Positions 53,629-62,413 of a DNA stretch of 64,000 nt are shown piece after piece. The position numbers were made by a program, and so were the translations under genes. The notes under the pieces were generated by a model. That model did not search any database, was not told the origin of the DNA, and was given only the letters and a program-made list of their open reading frames with translations. The number at the start of each line of letters is the position of its first letter. The first letter of the stretch is position 1. The DNA is from JBAYIE01 sp041665785 (lineage in GTDB: Bacteria > Bacteroidota > Bacteroidia > UKL13-3): NCBI GenBank assembly GCA_041665785.1, contig JBAYIE010000015.1, positions 1 to 64,000 of the forward strand, given 5' to 3'.

Positions 53629-56600
53629 CTATCGCATTATTTCAAACTTAACCGGATAAACATCTTCACCGGTTTGGAGCACTAAGGTATAAATTCCATT
53701 GGCCAGTGATGATGTTTCAATAGTCAGGTGGTGTTTCGCATTATCTTTTAAGATAACACCAGCTTCAACCTGTTCTCCCAAAATATTATAAATCATCCAG
53801 GCTCCATTTGAGCTAAACATTTCCAGCGGATAATCAACCTGCAACTGATGATCGGCAGGTACAGGGAACAACTGAATTTGTGATATCTGATTGACATGTG
53901 TATTCAACCCGGAGGTAGGTTGTTTGCTCAGCGTTACATTTTGTTGCAACAACGGACCTCTGCAACCCGTAGTAGCTGTTTCTCTTACGCGTACAAATCC
54001 TGCACCCGGATTATTTCCCCATTTAACCTGAATGAGGGTACCGGTTGCAGCACCCTGAATAGCTCCATTATAAGCTACCCAATTAAACACTGAACCTGAA
54101 TCGCCGCTGATCTGGAAATCGGTCGTTGCACCGGTAAAAACCGAATCAGGTCCAAGAATTGCACCTGTATTGGGCAATGGATTAACCATGATGGAAATAG
54201 TGGATGGAATGGAAGGGCAATTACTTTTGGTTAAAACCACACTGTATGTTCCTGAGAAAGCAGGAGTAATATTTCTCAATACCGGATTTTGAATGAATGA
54301 CCCGAATCCTGCCGGTCCAATCCACGCATAATTTGCACCTGCAACAAAAGTAGCGAACAATTGTATACTGTCGCCGGCACAAAATGATGGTCCTGTTGGA
54401 AAACTAGTGACTATTGGTTCGGCAGGAATATTATTAATGAACACATGCGTAGTATCCGGTTTAGAAACACAATGACTGTCGATGACCGTTACACTGTAAA
54501 CTCCACTCATGCCAATTTTCGCGTTCAGTAAAACCGGATTTTGAGATGATGATGTAAAACCTAACGGACCTGTCCAACTGTATGAAACATTGGGAATTGG
54601 ATTTGCAGATAAGGTTAATGGATTGCCACTACAAACAGGTCCGTCGTTGGTGGCCACTGGTTCCGGAGGTAACGGATACAATTGCACCTGAGTAGATGAA
54701 GGTTCGGAATTGCATCCATTTACTGAAATGGAAACGAAATAAGTCCCGGAAGAAATACCAAACTTTCCTTGCATCAATGGATTCTGAAGGGTAGACAAAT
54801 ATCCTCCCGGTCCGGTCCATTTGTATGTTGCACCAGCAACTCCGGAGGAATTCAGTTGTACATCATTACCTTCACACACAGGACTGTTATTGGCCGCCAG
54901 CGGAGGTGCCGGCTGCGTTTTTATATTTACATTCAATCCGGCAGCCGAAGAGGTACAACCTGAATCTGTAACGGTAACAGAATAAATGCCGGCAATATCG
55001 GTAGTCACATTCCCCATTGCTACGGTTTGAAATCCGGATGAAAAATTGTTGGGCCCGGTCCAGCTAAAAGATCTTCCCGAACCGGTTCCTAAAGATGAAG
55101 CGTTCAACTTCAATGTATCGCCTTCACATACCGGTGCATTATAGGTTGCAAAGGGTGTTTGAGGAATTCTGCGCACCAGTGCCTGTGTTGAAGATGTACT
55201 GGAACTTCCACATCCGGTAACATCTACGTAAACCGAATACATTCCTGATTTAGCTGAATTCATACTTTGAACAACCGGATTTTGCACATTCGACATGAAG
55301 CCCAATGGGCCCGACCAATTATAAACTGCACCTGGTATGGTGGAAGCGGTTAATACCAATGAATCTCCATCGCATAGAGGACCACTGTTATTTACAACGG
55401 GTGCTGAAGGCAAGGTATTTATAACCACGGTAATATTTCCCGCTGTTGAAGTGCCGCAACCCGAAGTGGTTGCCGTAACACTATAGATACCTGCATGCGT
55501 ACTGCTGATATTGGTTATGGATGGGTTTTGCGCGGAAGAAGTAAAATTATTCGGACCGGTCCAGCTGTATGTTGCCCCTGAAATACTGGATGCGGTAAGT
55601 TGCATGGTTTGACCCGGACATAAAGGTCCGTTGTATGATGCTGTTGGCGTTGGGGTGGAAGTTCCAACAACAAGCGTGGTGGTTGCTGCTGATGAATTGC
55701 ATCCGTTCAGCGTAGCTATAACACTATAATTTCCTGCATCAATCAGAGTTAAGTTTGTTCGTACCGGATTTTGCGTGGTTGATGAAAATCCATTCGGACC
55801 ACTCCAGGTATAATTCGCACCAGCAATTAAAGAGGCCGTAAGACTTAATGTTTGTCCGGCACACAAAGGTCCGTTGTTGGCAGCAATCGGAGTTACCGGA
55901 TTATTGTTTATGACGACCGTAGTATTGGCCGCATTGGAAGCACATCCGTTTTGCGAAACCGAAACGGAATAGATGCCGGCAAATGAAGCCTGCACTATAG
56001 GTCGCGACAGATTTTGTGCGTTTGATGTAAACCCATTTGGGCCGGTCCATTTATAAGCCCCGTTAACACCGGTACTCGTTAGGTTAAGATTATCACCGAC
56101 ACATAAAGGTCCGTTATTGGCTGCTGTAGGTGCAGGTGGTATAACGTTTACCGCTACTCCGGTAGAATACGGACCAATGGTTCCGCAGCCTGCTGAAGTT
56201 ATTGTTACGCTGTAAGTTCCCGAATCGACCAGCGTCATATTGGATCTGGCCGGACTTTGCAAAGAGGAAGAAAATCCATTGGGGCCGGTCCATGAATACG
56301 TGGCTCCGGCAATGGAACTCGTAGAAAGCGATAATGCCTGACCTTCGCAAATAGGGGAATTGCTGACAGCTTGTGGCGTAGATTGAATGGCAATAGCTAC
56401 CGTACTTACACTGGATGTACAATTCCCCAAAATGGCCATGAGGCTGTATGTGCCTTGATGGATAGGAGCAGCATTTGCAATGGTCGGGTGCTGCAATGTC
56501 GATGTGAATCCATTGGGGCCTGTCCAGTAATACCCCGTTGCATTGGGTAAAGTATCAGCTGAAAGTTTGACCGTATAACCTATGCAAACCGGAGAATTGC

Positions 56601-57633
56601 TTTTCGCCGGAGTAGGTGGTGGTGCAGCTTCCAGAGCAATTGTTTTAACATCGGCACAGCCTGAAACGAATCCATAAATGGTGTCGCGTAACCTTACATT
56701 ATATGGTGCCCGGTGTGTATAATTATGGCTGCCATTCAAGGCTGACCAGGTACCCGAAGTATCCCCATAAGTCCATTGACAACTGGTATACGCAATACCG
56801 TAAAATGCACGTGTATTATAAAATTTATTGAACAAAACCCATGATGATGTATTGTTAAAGGTGATCAGATTTCCAATGCCTTTGTTGCACATGGTAGAAG
56901 GCACAAAATCCGAAGAGAGCGCATAAGAAACAAAAGGATAAAACTGGAAATCTGCATTAAAGATTGCAGAACCAACTGTAACATTATATCCGCGACGCCA
57001 AATGGTCCCAATCCGAACCGAGCTCAACCATTCAGAACGGCCGTTGGGTGGACTTACGGTCCAACTGTTGGTAACAACATTCACCGTTGTTGAACTGGCA
57101 GATTCGATTGTTAATACATAAGGCGTTGATATGGTTACCGGAGAACTGAACACCACTTCTCTGCGCATATTAGCCAATAATCCTCCACCAAATGTTGTGT
57201 CGACATTCAGGGTAATGGAAGCTAAAGGCGAACCCAAAGGCATTGAATCTGAACCCGCTTCATAAATTCTACAGGTAACCGGTGTATATTGAACCGGGTT
57301 TGGAGCCACACCCAAATTAGACCAGGCGAAAAATTCAAAGCCTGAAATGGTAAGTGGTTGCTGGGCATCATACCACTGTGAAAATACATTTCCGCTTGTA
57401 CTATTATTCAATGAAATAACTACAAACTGAGATGTTTTTAGATAAGGATATTTAACCGTATCTACCGTACAAGTACTGGTCTTGCCGTAAGAAGGAGGAG
57501 CTGTAGAGAACGTCCTGGGCAAATTATCGATAATGGTTACCGGAGAAGTTTGAAGACTTTGTGCAAAGGTGATTTCAATCAGGCCGGTATTCAGAACGAA
57601 AAGGGTTATCAAAAAAGTAACGAATCTTCTCAT
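53629..57633 (-). CDS. T9SS-secreted adhesin with ten Ig-like repeats
   Basis: 1334 residues with a signal peptide (about 1-25). An N-terminal beta-rich domain (about 26-330) precedes ten tandem units of roughly 80 residues from about 346 to 1155. Each begins with [NS]-x-P-[LV]-C-x-G, has a central Y-x-W-[TS]-G-P-x-[NG]-[FY] stretch and closes with a G-x-Y-S-V strand and a second Cys, so each unit probably forms one disulfide-linked Ig-like fold. A less similar unit follows, then a T9SS type A signal (about 1253-1334) in which the usual YPNP is FPVP. The architecture is that of a gliding or attachment adhesin like SprB, but no ligand is evident. Confidence 0.9.
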   Translation of the reverse strand: MRRFVTFLITLFVLNTGLIEITFAQSLQTSPVTIIDNLPRTFSTAPPSYGKTSTCTVDTVKYPYLKTSQFVVISLNNSTSGNVFSQWYDAQQPLTISGFEFFAWSNLGVAPNPVQYTPVTCRIYEAGSDSMPLGSPLASITLNVDTTFGGGLLANMRREVVFSSPVTISTPYVLTIESASSTTVNVVTNSWTVSPPNGRSEWLSSVRIGTIWRRGYNVTVGSAIFNADFQFYPFVSYALSSDFVPSTMCNKGIGNLITFNNTSSWVLFNKFYNTRAFYGIAYTSCQWTYGDTSGTWSALNGSHNYTHRAPYNVRLRDTIYGFVSGCADVKTIALEAAPPPTPAKSNSPVCIGYTVKLSADTLPNATGYYWTGPNGFTSTLQHPTIANAAPIHQGTYSLMAILGNCTSSVSTVAIAIQSTPQAVSNSPICEGQALSLSTSSIAGATYSWTGPNGFSSSLQSPARSNMTLVDSGTYSVTITSAGCGTIGPYSTGVAVNVIPPAPTAANNGPLCVGDNLNLTSTGVNGAYKWTGPNGFTSNAQNLSRPIVQASFAGIYSVSVSQNGCASNAANTTVVINNNPVTPIAANNGPLCAGQTLSLTASLIAGANYTWSGPNGFSSTTQNPVRTNLTLIDAGNYSVIATLNGCNSSAATTTLVVGTSTPTPTASYNGPLCPGQTMQLTASSISGATYSWTGPNNFTSSAQNPSITNISSTHAGIYSVTATTSGCGTSTAGNITVVINTLPSAPVVNNSGPLCDGDSLVLTASTIPGAVYNWSGPLGFMSNVQNPVVQSMNSAKSGMYSVYVDVTGCGSSSTSSTQALVRRIPQTPFATYNAPVCEGDTLKLNASSLGTGSGRSFSWTGPNNFSSGFQTVAMGNVTTDIAGIYSVTVTDSGCTSSAAGLNVNIKTQPAPPLAANNSPVCEGNDVQLNSSGVAGATYKWTGPGGYLSTLQNPLMQGKFGISSGTYFVSISVNGCNSEPSSTQVQLYPLPPEPVATNDGPVCSGNPLTLSANPIPNVSYSWTGPLGFTSSSQNPVLLNAKIGMSGVYSVTVIDSHCVSKPDTTHVFINNIPAEPIVTSFPTGPSFCAGDSIQLFATFVAGANYAWIGPAGFGSFIQNPVLRNITPAFSGTYSVVLTKSNCPSIPSTISIMVNPLPNTGAILGPDSVFTGATTDFQISGDSGSVFNWVAYNGAIQGAATGTLIQVKWGNNPGAGFVRVRETATTGCRGPLLQQNVTLSKQPTSGLNTHVNQISQIQLFPVPADHQLQVDYPLEMFSSNGAWMIYNILGEQVEAGVILKDNAKHHLTIETSSLANGIYTLVLQTGEDVYPVKFEIMR

Positions 57634-57675
57634 AACATGATGTGTTGGTCTATCGAATCTAAATATAAAAAATTG

Positions 57676-57706
57676 AAAATCTATTCATTGTGTTTGTCAT
57701 TTTCAA
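57676..57706 (-). promoter_or_regulatory. candidate promoter of the Ig-repeat gene
   Basis: On the minus strand TTG (57704-57706), a 20-base spacer and TAGATTTT (57676-57683; consensus TAnnTTTG with the last base changed) end about 42 bases before the ATG at 57633. Confidence 0.35.
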
Positions 57707-57782
57707 TACTTTAAGTAAACACTTGTTAGGTTTATAAGAGAATTGAATTTTATACGTATAGTAGAATACCCTTACAATCAAG

Positions 57783-57812
57783 TTGCATTTTTAAGAATTA
57801 ACCCTACCTTTA
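57783..57812 (+). promoter_or_regulatory. candidate promoter of the coiled-coil membrane protein gene
   Basis: TTG (57783-57785), a 19-base spacer and TACCTTTA (57805-57812; one mismatch in the last base) precede the ATG at 57834 by 21 bases. Confidence 0.5.
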
Positions 57813-57833
57813 ATTCGTAATTCCAAAAGCTGT

Positions 57834-58574
57834 ATGAAAAAAATACTCGTTGCTTTTTTGCTGGTTCTCTCCTTCTATCCTTTGTTGTTGCAGGCACAAT
57901 CCAGAAAACCAAAGCCTGCAGCGGTAGCACCTACGCCACCCCGTCCGCGTGTACCACCACCACAATATTTACTGAAAAAAGACTTTGATGCTAAATTTTC
58001 TGAATTGGAAAGCAGGGTAAGATCTGCTCAAAATGCAGGTGCTTCTGCACGAAATCAGGCGAGTATGTATGGTGACTCTATACAGTCGATGAGTTATAAA
58101 ATCTCTGAAATAGAAAGCATATTAAATTCAGCCAACTTTAAGATTACATTGAATGAAGATTCATTGAAAACAACCCAATCGCGTATCGATGAACTTAGGG
58201 CAGATGCCGACAAAACCTACAAGGAGATCAATGCCAAAGCGGCAGATCAGGCCATGCTTATCTGGGTACTGCTAGGGTTGTGTATAGTTCTACCGGGAAT
58301 CGTGTTTGCTATAATGCTGATGCAAAACCGTAAAATACATCTCGAATTACGCAACCTGAGTGAAAGAGTCAGCAACGATTTACAAAAGAACTATATCAGC
58401 CTTCAGGATGCGATGAAATCATTAAGAACCAATGTTGAAGGCGAAGTATACAGTATTAAGGCTGATGCACACCACAAGTTGGTTCAGGAAACAGATGTGC
58501 TGAAGCGGAATATACGAGACTTGCAAAGTGCTCTTGATCAAAAGCAGGATAAACCGGTGGAAACCGGAGAGTAA
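57834..58574 (+). CDS. coiled-coil membrane protein of unknown function
   Basis: 246 residues. A signal-like N-terminus (MKKILVAFLLVLSFYPLLLQAQ) is followed by a Pro-rich segment (about 24-47), a coiled coil (about 50-140), one membrane helix (about 142-163, MLIWVLLGLCIVLPGIVFAI) and a second coiled coil on the far side (about 168-240). If the first segment is cleaved, the Pro-rich part and first coil lie in the periplasm and the second coil in the cytoplasm, so the protein links the two compartments. I do not recognise the family, and no enzyme motif is present. It is a single-gene unit with its own promoter. Confidence 0.8.
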   Translation: MKKILVAFLLVLSFYPLLLQAQSRKPKPAAVAPTPPRPRVPPPQYLLKKDFDAKFSELESRVRSAQNAGASARNQASMYGDSIQSMSYKISEIESILNSANFKITLNEDSLKTTQSRIDELRADADKTYKEINAKAADQAMLIWVLLGLCIVLPGIVFAIMLMQNRKIHLELRNLSERVSNDLQKNYISLQDAMKSLRTNVEGEVYSIKADAHHKLVQETDVLKRNIRDLQSALDQKQDKPVETGE

Positions 58575-58601
58575 TCTTGTTGAAATAAGTTTGAGTTATT
58601 T

Positions 58602-58618
58602 GGGAAATAGCTTTTCCC
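58602..58618. terminator. small hairpin between convergent genes
   Basis: GGGAAA and TTTCCC (58602-58618) form a 6-bp stem between the stops of the coiled-coil gene and hutH. No U-tract follows. It may act as a weak terminator. Confidence 0.25.
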
Positions 58619-58629
58619 TCTAAACGCAA

Positions 58630-60123
58630 TTATTCCTTTTCGCTATTAATAAAGGCAATGGATGCTGCAATATCATCGTGCAAAATACGATCGCAGATAT
58701 TGAAAGTAACCACCTTACGATAACGTTCCATCCAGGTTTCCAACGCCACTGAACTTTGTTTAGGTCGTCTGAACTCAATTGCCTGTGCAGCGTTGAGCAA
58801 TTCGATGGCGAGGATTTTTTCCAGGTTATTTACTACTTGAGCACATTTGGTAGCAGCATTGGCTCCCATGCTTACATGATCTTCCTGACCGTTGCTGCTC
58901 ACAATGCTGTCAACGGAAGCCGGAGTACATAATTGTTTATTCTGACTCACAATACTGGCTGCGGTATATTGTGGAATCATCATACCGGAATGCAAACCGG
59001 GTTCTTTGGCCAGAAAAGGTGGTAAACCGCGCTGACCCGATATCAACTGATATGTTCTGCGTTCTGAAATACTTCCCAGTTCTGCCAATGCAATGGCTAA
59101 AAAATCAAGGGTAATAGCCAACGGCTGACCATGAAAATTCCCTCCTGAAATAATCAGATCTTCATCCGGAAATACGTTCGGATTATCGGTAACCGCATTC
59201 ATTTCACGCAAAAAAATGGTCTCCGCATAATGAATGGCATCCTTACTTGCACCATGTACCTGCGGAATACAACGAAATGCATAAGGATCCTGAACCTGCG
59301 TCTTTACCTGTTGTGCTATTTCACTTTCCTTCAGCCATTCGCGCATACGTTTAGCCGTTTCTATTTGTCCGTGTTGTCCGCGTATCTCATGCAACAACGG
59401 ATGGAACGGTTCCATGCGGCAATCAAATGCATCAACAGATAAAGCTGCAATGCGATCGGCCCAATCTGAAAGGTGCCCGGCTTTCAAAACAATCCACACG
59501 GCATAAGCCAGCATAAACTGTGTTCCGTTAATCAGAGCCAATCCTTCTTTCGACTGCAATGAAATGGGTTCCAATGCATACACCTTTTGCAAAACGTCGG
59601 CATTCATCATCACCCAATCCCCGTTTTGTTGTGCCCAAACCTTACCTTGTCCGATCAGTGGTAAACATAAATGCGCCAACGGTGCAAGATCACCACTTGC
59701 ACCCAGTGAACCTTGCTGATAAACCACGGGCAAAATATCGTGGTTAAACATTTCAATCAGTCGCTGCACTGTTTTTATCTGAACCCCACTATGTCCATAT
59801 GAAAGCGATTGGATTTTCAGAAGCAGCATCAGTTTCACTATTTCCGGTGGCACGGTATCGCCAGCTCCACACGCATGCGAGAGCAAAAGATTTACCTGCA
59901 ATTGTTCCAGGTCAGCATTTGAAATTTGTGTATTGCACAAAGATCCGAAGCCGGTATTGATGCCATAAAATACAGCACCCGTTTCGCTCATTTTCCGGTC
60001 GAGGTAATCGCGGCAATGTTGTATACGATGCATGGCTGCATCGGAAAGAATCAGCTTTTTCTTCGCGGATATAATTCCGGAAATCTGACTAAGGGTTAAT
60101 TCGTTATTGATTTCAAAATTCAT
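58630..60123 (-). CDS. hutH: histidine ammonia-lyase
   Basis: 497 residues. It deaminates histidine to urocanate, the first step of histidine breakdown. The MIO cofactor is formed from Ala142-Ser143-Gly144 in QQGSLGASGDLAPLAH, at the same positions as in Pseudomonas HutH. Ser82-His83 in NLLLSHACGAG is the substrate selectivity pair of HutH; tyrosine and phenylalanine lyases differ there. The tail retains QEDHVSMGANAATK, as in the family. The gene lies 17 bases downstream of hisS on the same strand, and no other hut gene (hutU, hutI, hutG) is in the window. ATG at 60123 starts a natural N-terminus. Confidence 0.95.
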   Translation of the reverse strand: MNFEINNELTLSQISGIISAKKKLILSDAAMHRIQHCRDYLDRKMSETGAVFYGINTGFGSLCNTQISNADLEQLQVNLLLSHACGAGDTVPPEIVKLMLLLKIQSLSYGHSGVQIKTVQRLIEMFNHDILPVVYQQGSLGASGDLAPLAHLCLPLIGQGKVWAQQNGDWVMMNADVLQKVYALEPISLQSKEGLALINGTQFMLAYAVWIVLKAGHLSDWADRIAALSVDAFDCRMEPFHPLLHEIRGQHGQIETAKRMREWLKESEIAQQVKTQVQDPYAFRCIPQVHGASKDAIHYAETIFLREMNAVTDNPNVFPDEDLIISGGNFHGQPLAITLDFLAIALAELGSISERRTYQLISGQRGLPPFLAKEPGLHSGMMIPQYTAASIVSQNKQLCTPASVDSIVSSNGQEDHVSMGANAATKCAQVVNNLEKILAIELLNAAQAIEFRRPKQSSVALETWMERYRKVVTFNICDRILHDDIAASIAFINSEKE

Positions 60124-60140
60124 ACAATCGAAAAAATAAG

Positions 60141-61514
60141 TTATTGCGTAAGGCGTGCAACGATAGTAGCAATAGGTAATGATTCCTGTGTTCCCTGCAT
60201 CAAATCTTTTAAAACCAGATTCCCGGTTTCCATTTCCTGATCGCCAATAATAATGGCATAAGGAATTTTCAGGGCATTGGCATAATCGAGTTGCTTGCCT
60301 ACCTTTTTCAAATCCGGATACAATTCAGCAGCAATTCCTGCATCGCGTAAATGTTTTAATGGTGCCAGTGCATATTGTTGTGCGAATGCATCCAATGCGC
60401 ATACAAGTACTTTGGTCGTATCAAACTGAACTGCTTCAAACAGATTCAATTCCTCCATCACATCATAAATGCGATCGAGTCCGAATGAAATACCAACACC
60501 TGAAACATTGGGTAATCCAAAAATTCCGGTAAGGTTATCGTAACGTCCACCTCCACCAATACTGGAAAGCAAAGTTCCTTTTACGGCAACAACCTCAAAT
60601 ATTGCACCGGTATAATAATTTAAGCCGCGGGCCAACGATAAATCATGAATCACATGCTTATATCTTCCTTCCACATTGTGCTCGCTTAAATTCAGGCACA
60701 TGGAAACTACCTTCAGTTCTTCAATGCCTTTTGCAGATTGTTCATTGGCAGAAAAAAATTGCTCGATTTTTCTGTGATTGATTGGTTCTGATAAGCACTC
60801 CTTAAACTGAAGCAGCTGAGCCGGGTTCGCACCCATATCAATCAATTCTTGTACAACCGTTTCAAGACCAACTTTATCTCTTTTATCCAGAATGGTTATC
60901 ATTTCAATCAACTTCTCCGGAATACCCAAAATTTGAGATAAACCATCCAGTATTTTTCGGTTATTGTATTTGATCTGAACCGGAATATTTAATCGTTCAA
61001 ATGCCTCGGCATAAATCTGTATCAGGTCTACTTCATTGAGCAAACTATCGCTCCCCACCACATCGGCATCGCATTGCCAGAACTCGCGGTAACGGCCTTT
61101 TTGCGGCCGATCTGCTCTCCACACCGGTTGCATCTGATAGCGCTTAAAAGGGAAGGTTATGTCGTTGCGGTTCATTACCACATAACGCGCAAACGGAACC
61201 GTTAAATCGTAACGCAAGCCTTTTTCGGCAACATCCGATGATTTAAAAGGAACCTGTGCAACTTCCTCTTTCCCGTATTGTTCGCGAATGGTTTTAAAAG
61301 CATCGCCGGAGTTCAGAACACGAAACAATAATTTATCTCCTTCATCCCCGTATTTTCCTTCGAGGGTTGAAAGATTTTCCATTGTAGGTGTTTCAATGGG
61401 CATGAAACCGTACTTCTTGAATACCGACTCCAGGGTATTTAAAATATACCTGCGTTTGTAAACTTCATGCGGACTAAAATCGCGCGTACCTTTTGGAATG
61501 GATGGCTTTTGCAT
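60141..61514 (-). CDS. hisS: histidine-tRNA ligase
   Basis: 457 residues from the ATG at 61514 (MQKPSIPKGTRDFSPHE is the usual HisRS start). The frame continues 15 codons further upstream, but a good -7 box sits between, so the longer form is unlikely. Class II signatures are present: motif 2 region VWRADRPQKGRYREFWQCD, the histidine-specific ARGLNYYTGAIFEV and GGGRYDNL, and motif 3 around GVGISFGLDRIYDVM. The C-terminal anticodon-binding domain follows (about 365-457). It charges tRNA-His. hutH follows 17 bases downstream on the same strand. Confidence 0.97.
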   Translation of the reverse strand: MQKPSIPKGTRDFSPHEVYKRRYILNTLESVFKKYGFMPIETPTMENLSTLEGKYGDEGDKLLFRVLNSGDAFKTIREQYGKEEVAQVPFKSSDVAEKGLRYDLTVPFARYVVMNRNDITFPFKRYQMQPVWRADRPQKGRYREFWQCDADVVGSDSLLNEVDLIQIYAEAFERLNIPVQIKYNNRKILDGLSQILGIPEKLIEMITILDKRDKVGLETVVQELIDMGANPAQLLQFKECLSEPINHRKIEQFFSANEQSAKGIEELKVVSMCLNLSEHNVEGRYKHVIHDLSLARGLNYYTGAIFEVVAVKGTLLSSIGGGGRYDNLTGIFGLPNVSGVGISFGLDRIYDVMEELNLFEAVQFDTTKVLVCALDAFAQQYALAPLKHLRDAGIAAELYPDLKKVGKQLDYANALKIPYAIIIGDQEMETGNLVLKDLMQGTQESLPIATIVARLTQ

Positions 61515-61522
61515 AGACGAAG

Positions 61523-61530
61523 CAAAAATA
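61523..61530 (-). promoter_or_regulatory. -7 box of hisS
   Basis: TATTTTTG on the minus strand matches TAnnTTTG, nine bases before the ATG at 61514. It implies a very short leader, and argues against the upstream in-frame start. No clear -33 TTG is seen. Confidence 0.4.
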
Positions 61531-61600
61531 CTTTTTTTAACCGTACTCCTATACCCCATTCCTGTGCAAAATACGGATGCTTATAATGTCAGATTCAGGC

Positions 61601-61608
61601 TATCTTTA
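61601..61608 (+). promoter_or_regulatory. -7-like box abutting the monophosphatase start
   Basis: TATCTTTA (TAnnTTTG with the last base changed) ends five bases before the ATG at 61613, like the box before rocD. Confidence 0.3.
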
Positions 61609-61612
61609 ACGC

Positions 61613-62413
61613 ATGAATTTTGAATTGTTATGTGCTCAAACCTGTGCTGTTGTTAAAGAAACAGGGGCATTCATTCAACAGGAAGCTGCCGGGTTCAATG
61701 CCGGAGTTGTTGAAATCAAAAGTTTCAATCAGCTGGTTTCCTATGTCGATAAAACGGCTGAAGAACAATTGGTATCTGCATTGAGAGCGTTGCTGCCTGA
61801 GGCGGGTTTTATAACGGAAGAGCAAACGGTTCTTACTGAGCAAAGACCTTATATGTGGGTTATTGATCCGCTGGATGGTACCACCAATTTTGTGCATGGC
61901 GTTCCGGTTTACAGTATCAGCATTGGATTGTTGCACCACAACGAACCTGTTTTAGGGGTGGTACTGGAACTCAACCGCGATGAACTTTTTTATGCCTGGA
62001 AAGACAGCAAAGCGTATTTGAACGGAAAAGAAATTCATGTGGCTACCAACCCTGATTTATCGATGGCATTGCTGGCAACCGGGTTTCCTTATTACGACTT
62101 TCAAATCATGCAACAATACCTCAACACTTTGCACCTGTTGATGAAAGGTACACAGGGAATGCGACGCATGGGAAGTGCAGCTGTTGATCTGGCCTATGTA
62201 GCATGCGGACGGTTTGATGGATTTTTTGAGTATGGACTTGCCCCCTGGGATGTTACCGGTGGCGCTTTCATTGTGCAGCAAGCCGGAGGTACCGTAACTG
62301 ATTTTAAAGGAGGAAATGATTATTTATTCGGTAAGGCTATCATTGCTTCATCACCTGGAGTATATGCTGAATTTCAACAGGTAATCGAAAGCAATTTTAA
62401 AGTTAGTCATTGA
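61613..62413 (+). CDS. suhB: inositol monophosphatase family protein
   Basis: 266 residues, full length. Magnesium-dependent phosphomonoesterase with the family motifs EEQ (FITEEQTVL), the metal-binding DPLDGTTNFVHG, and APWDVTGGAFIVQQAGG near the C-terminus. Members hydrolyse inositol-1-phosphate or related sugar phosphates; some (SuhB) also affect rRNA antitermination. The true substrate cannot be told from sequence, so the symbol is a family label. It is divergent from hisS, with 98 bases between start codons, and its 3' end overlaps the convergent lnt gene by 11 bases. Confidence 0.9.
   Translation: MNFELLCAQTCAVVKETGAFIQQEAAGFNAGVVEIKSFNQLVSYVDKTAEEQLVSALRALLPEAGFITEEQTVLTEQRPYMWVIDPLDGTTNFVHGVPVYSISIGLLHHNEPVLGVVLELNRDELFYAWKDSKAYLNGKEIHVATNPDLSMALLATGFPYYDFQIMQQYLNTLHLLMKGTQGMRRMGSAAVDLAYVACGRFDGFFEYGLAPWDVTGGAFIVQQAGGTVTDFKGGNDYLFGKAIIASSPGVYAEFQQVIESNFKVSH

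Noticed and set aside
53629..57633. Regular repeats that might be a CRISPR array
   Set aside because: They are ~240-base diverged coding repeats in one open frame, without identical repeats or unique spacers.
58630..60123. Tyrosine ammonia-lyase of a flexirubin-type pigment pathway
   Set aside because: Ser82-His83 and the overall alignment fit histidine ammonia-lyase, and no pigment genes are nearby.
61515..61559. Longer hisS start at 61559
   Set aside because: The extra 15 residues are not typical of HisRS and lie upstream of a matching -7 box at 61523-61530.
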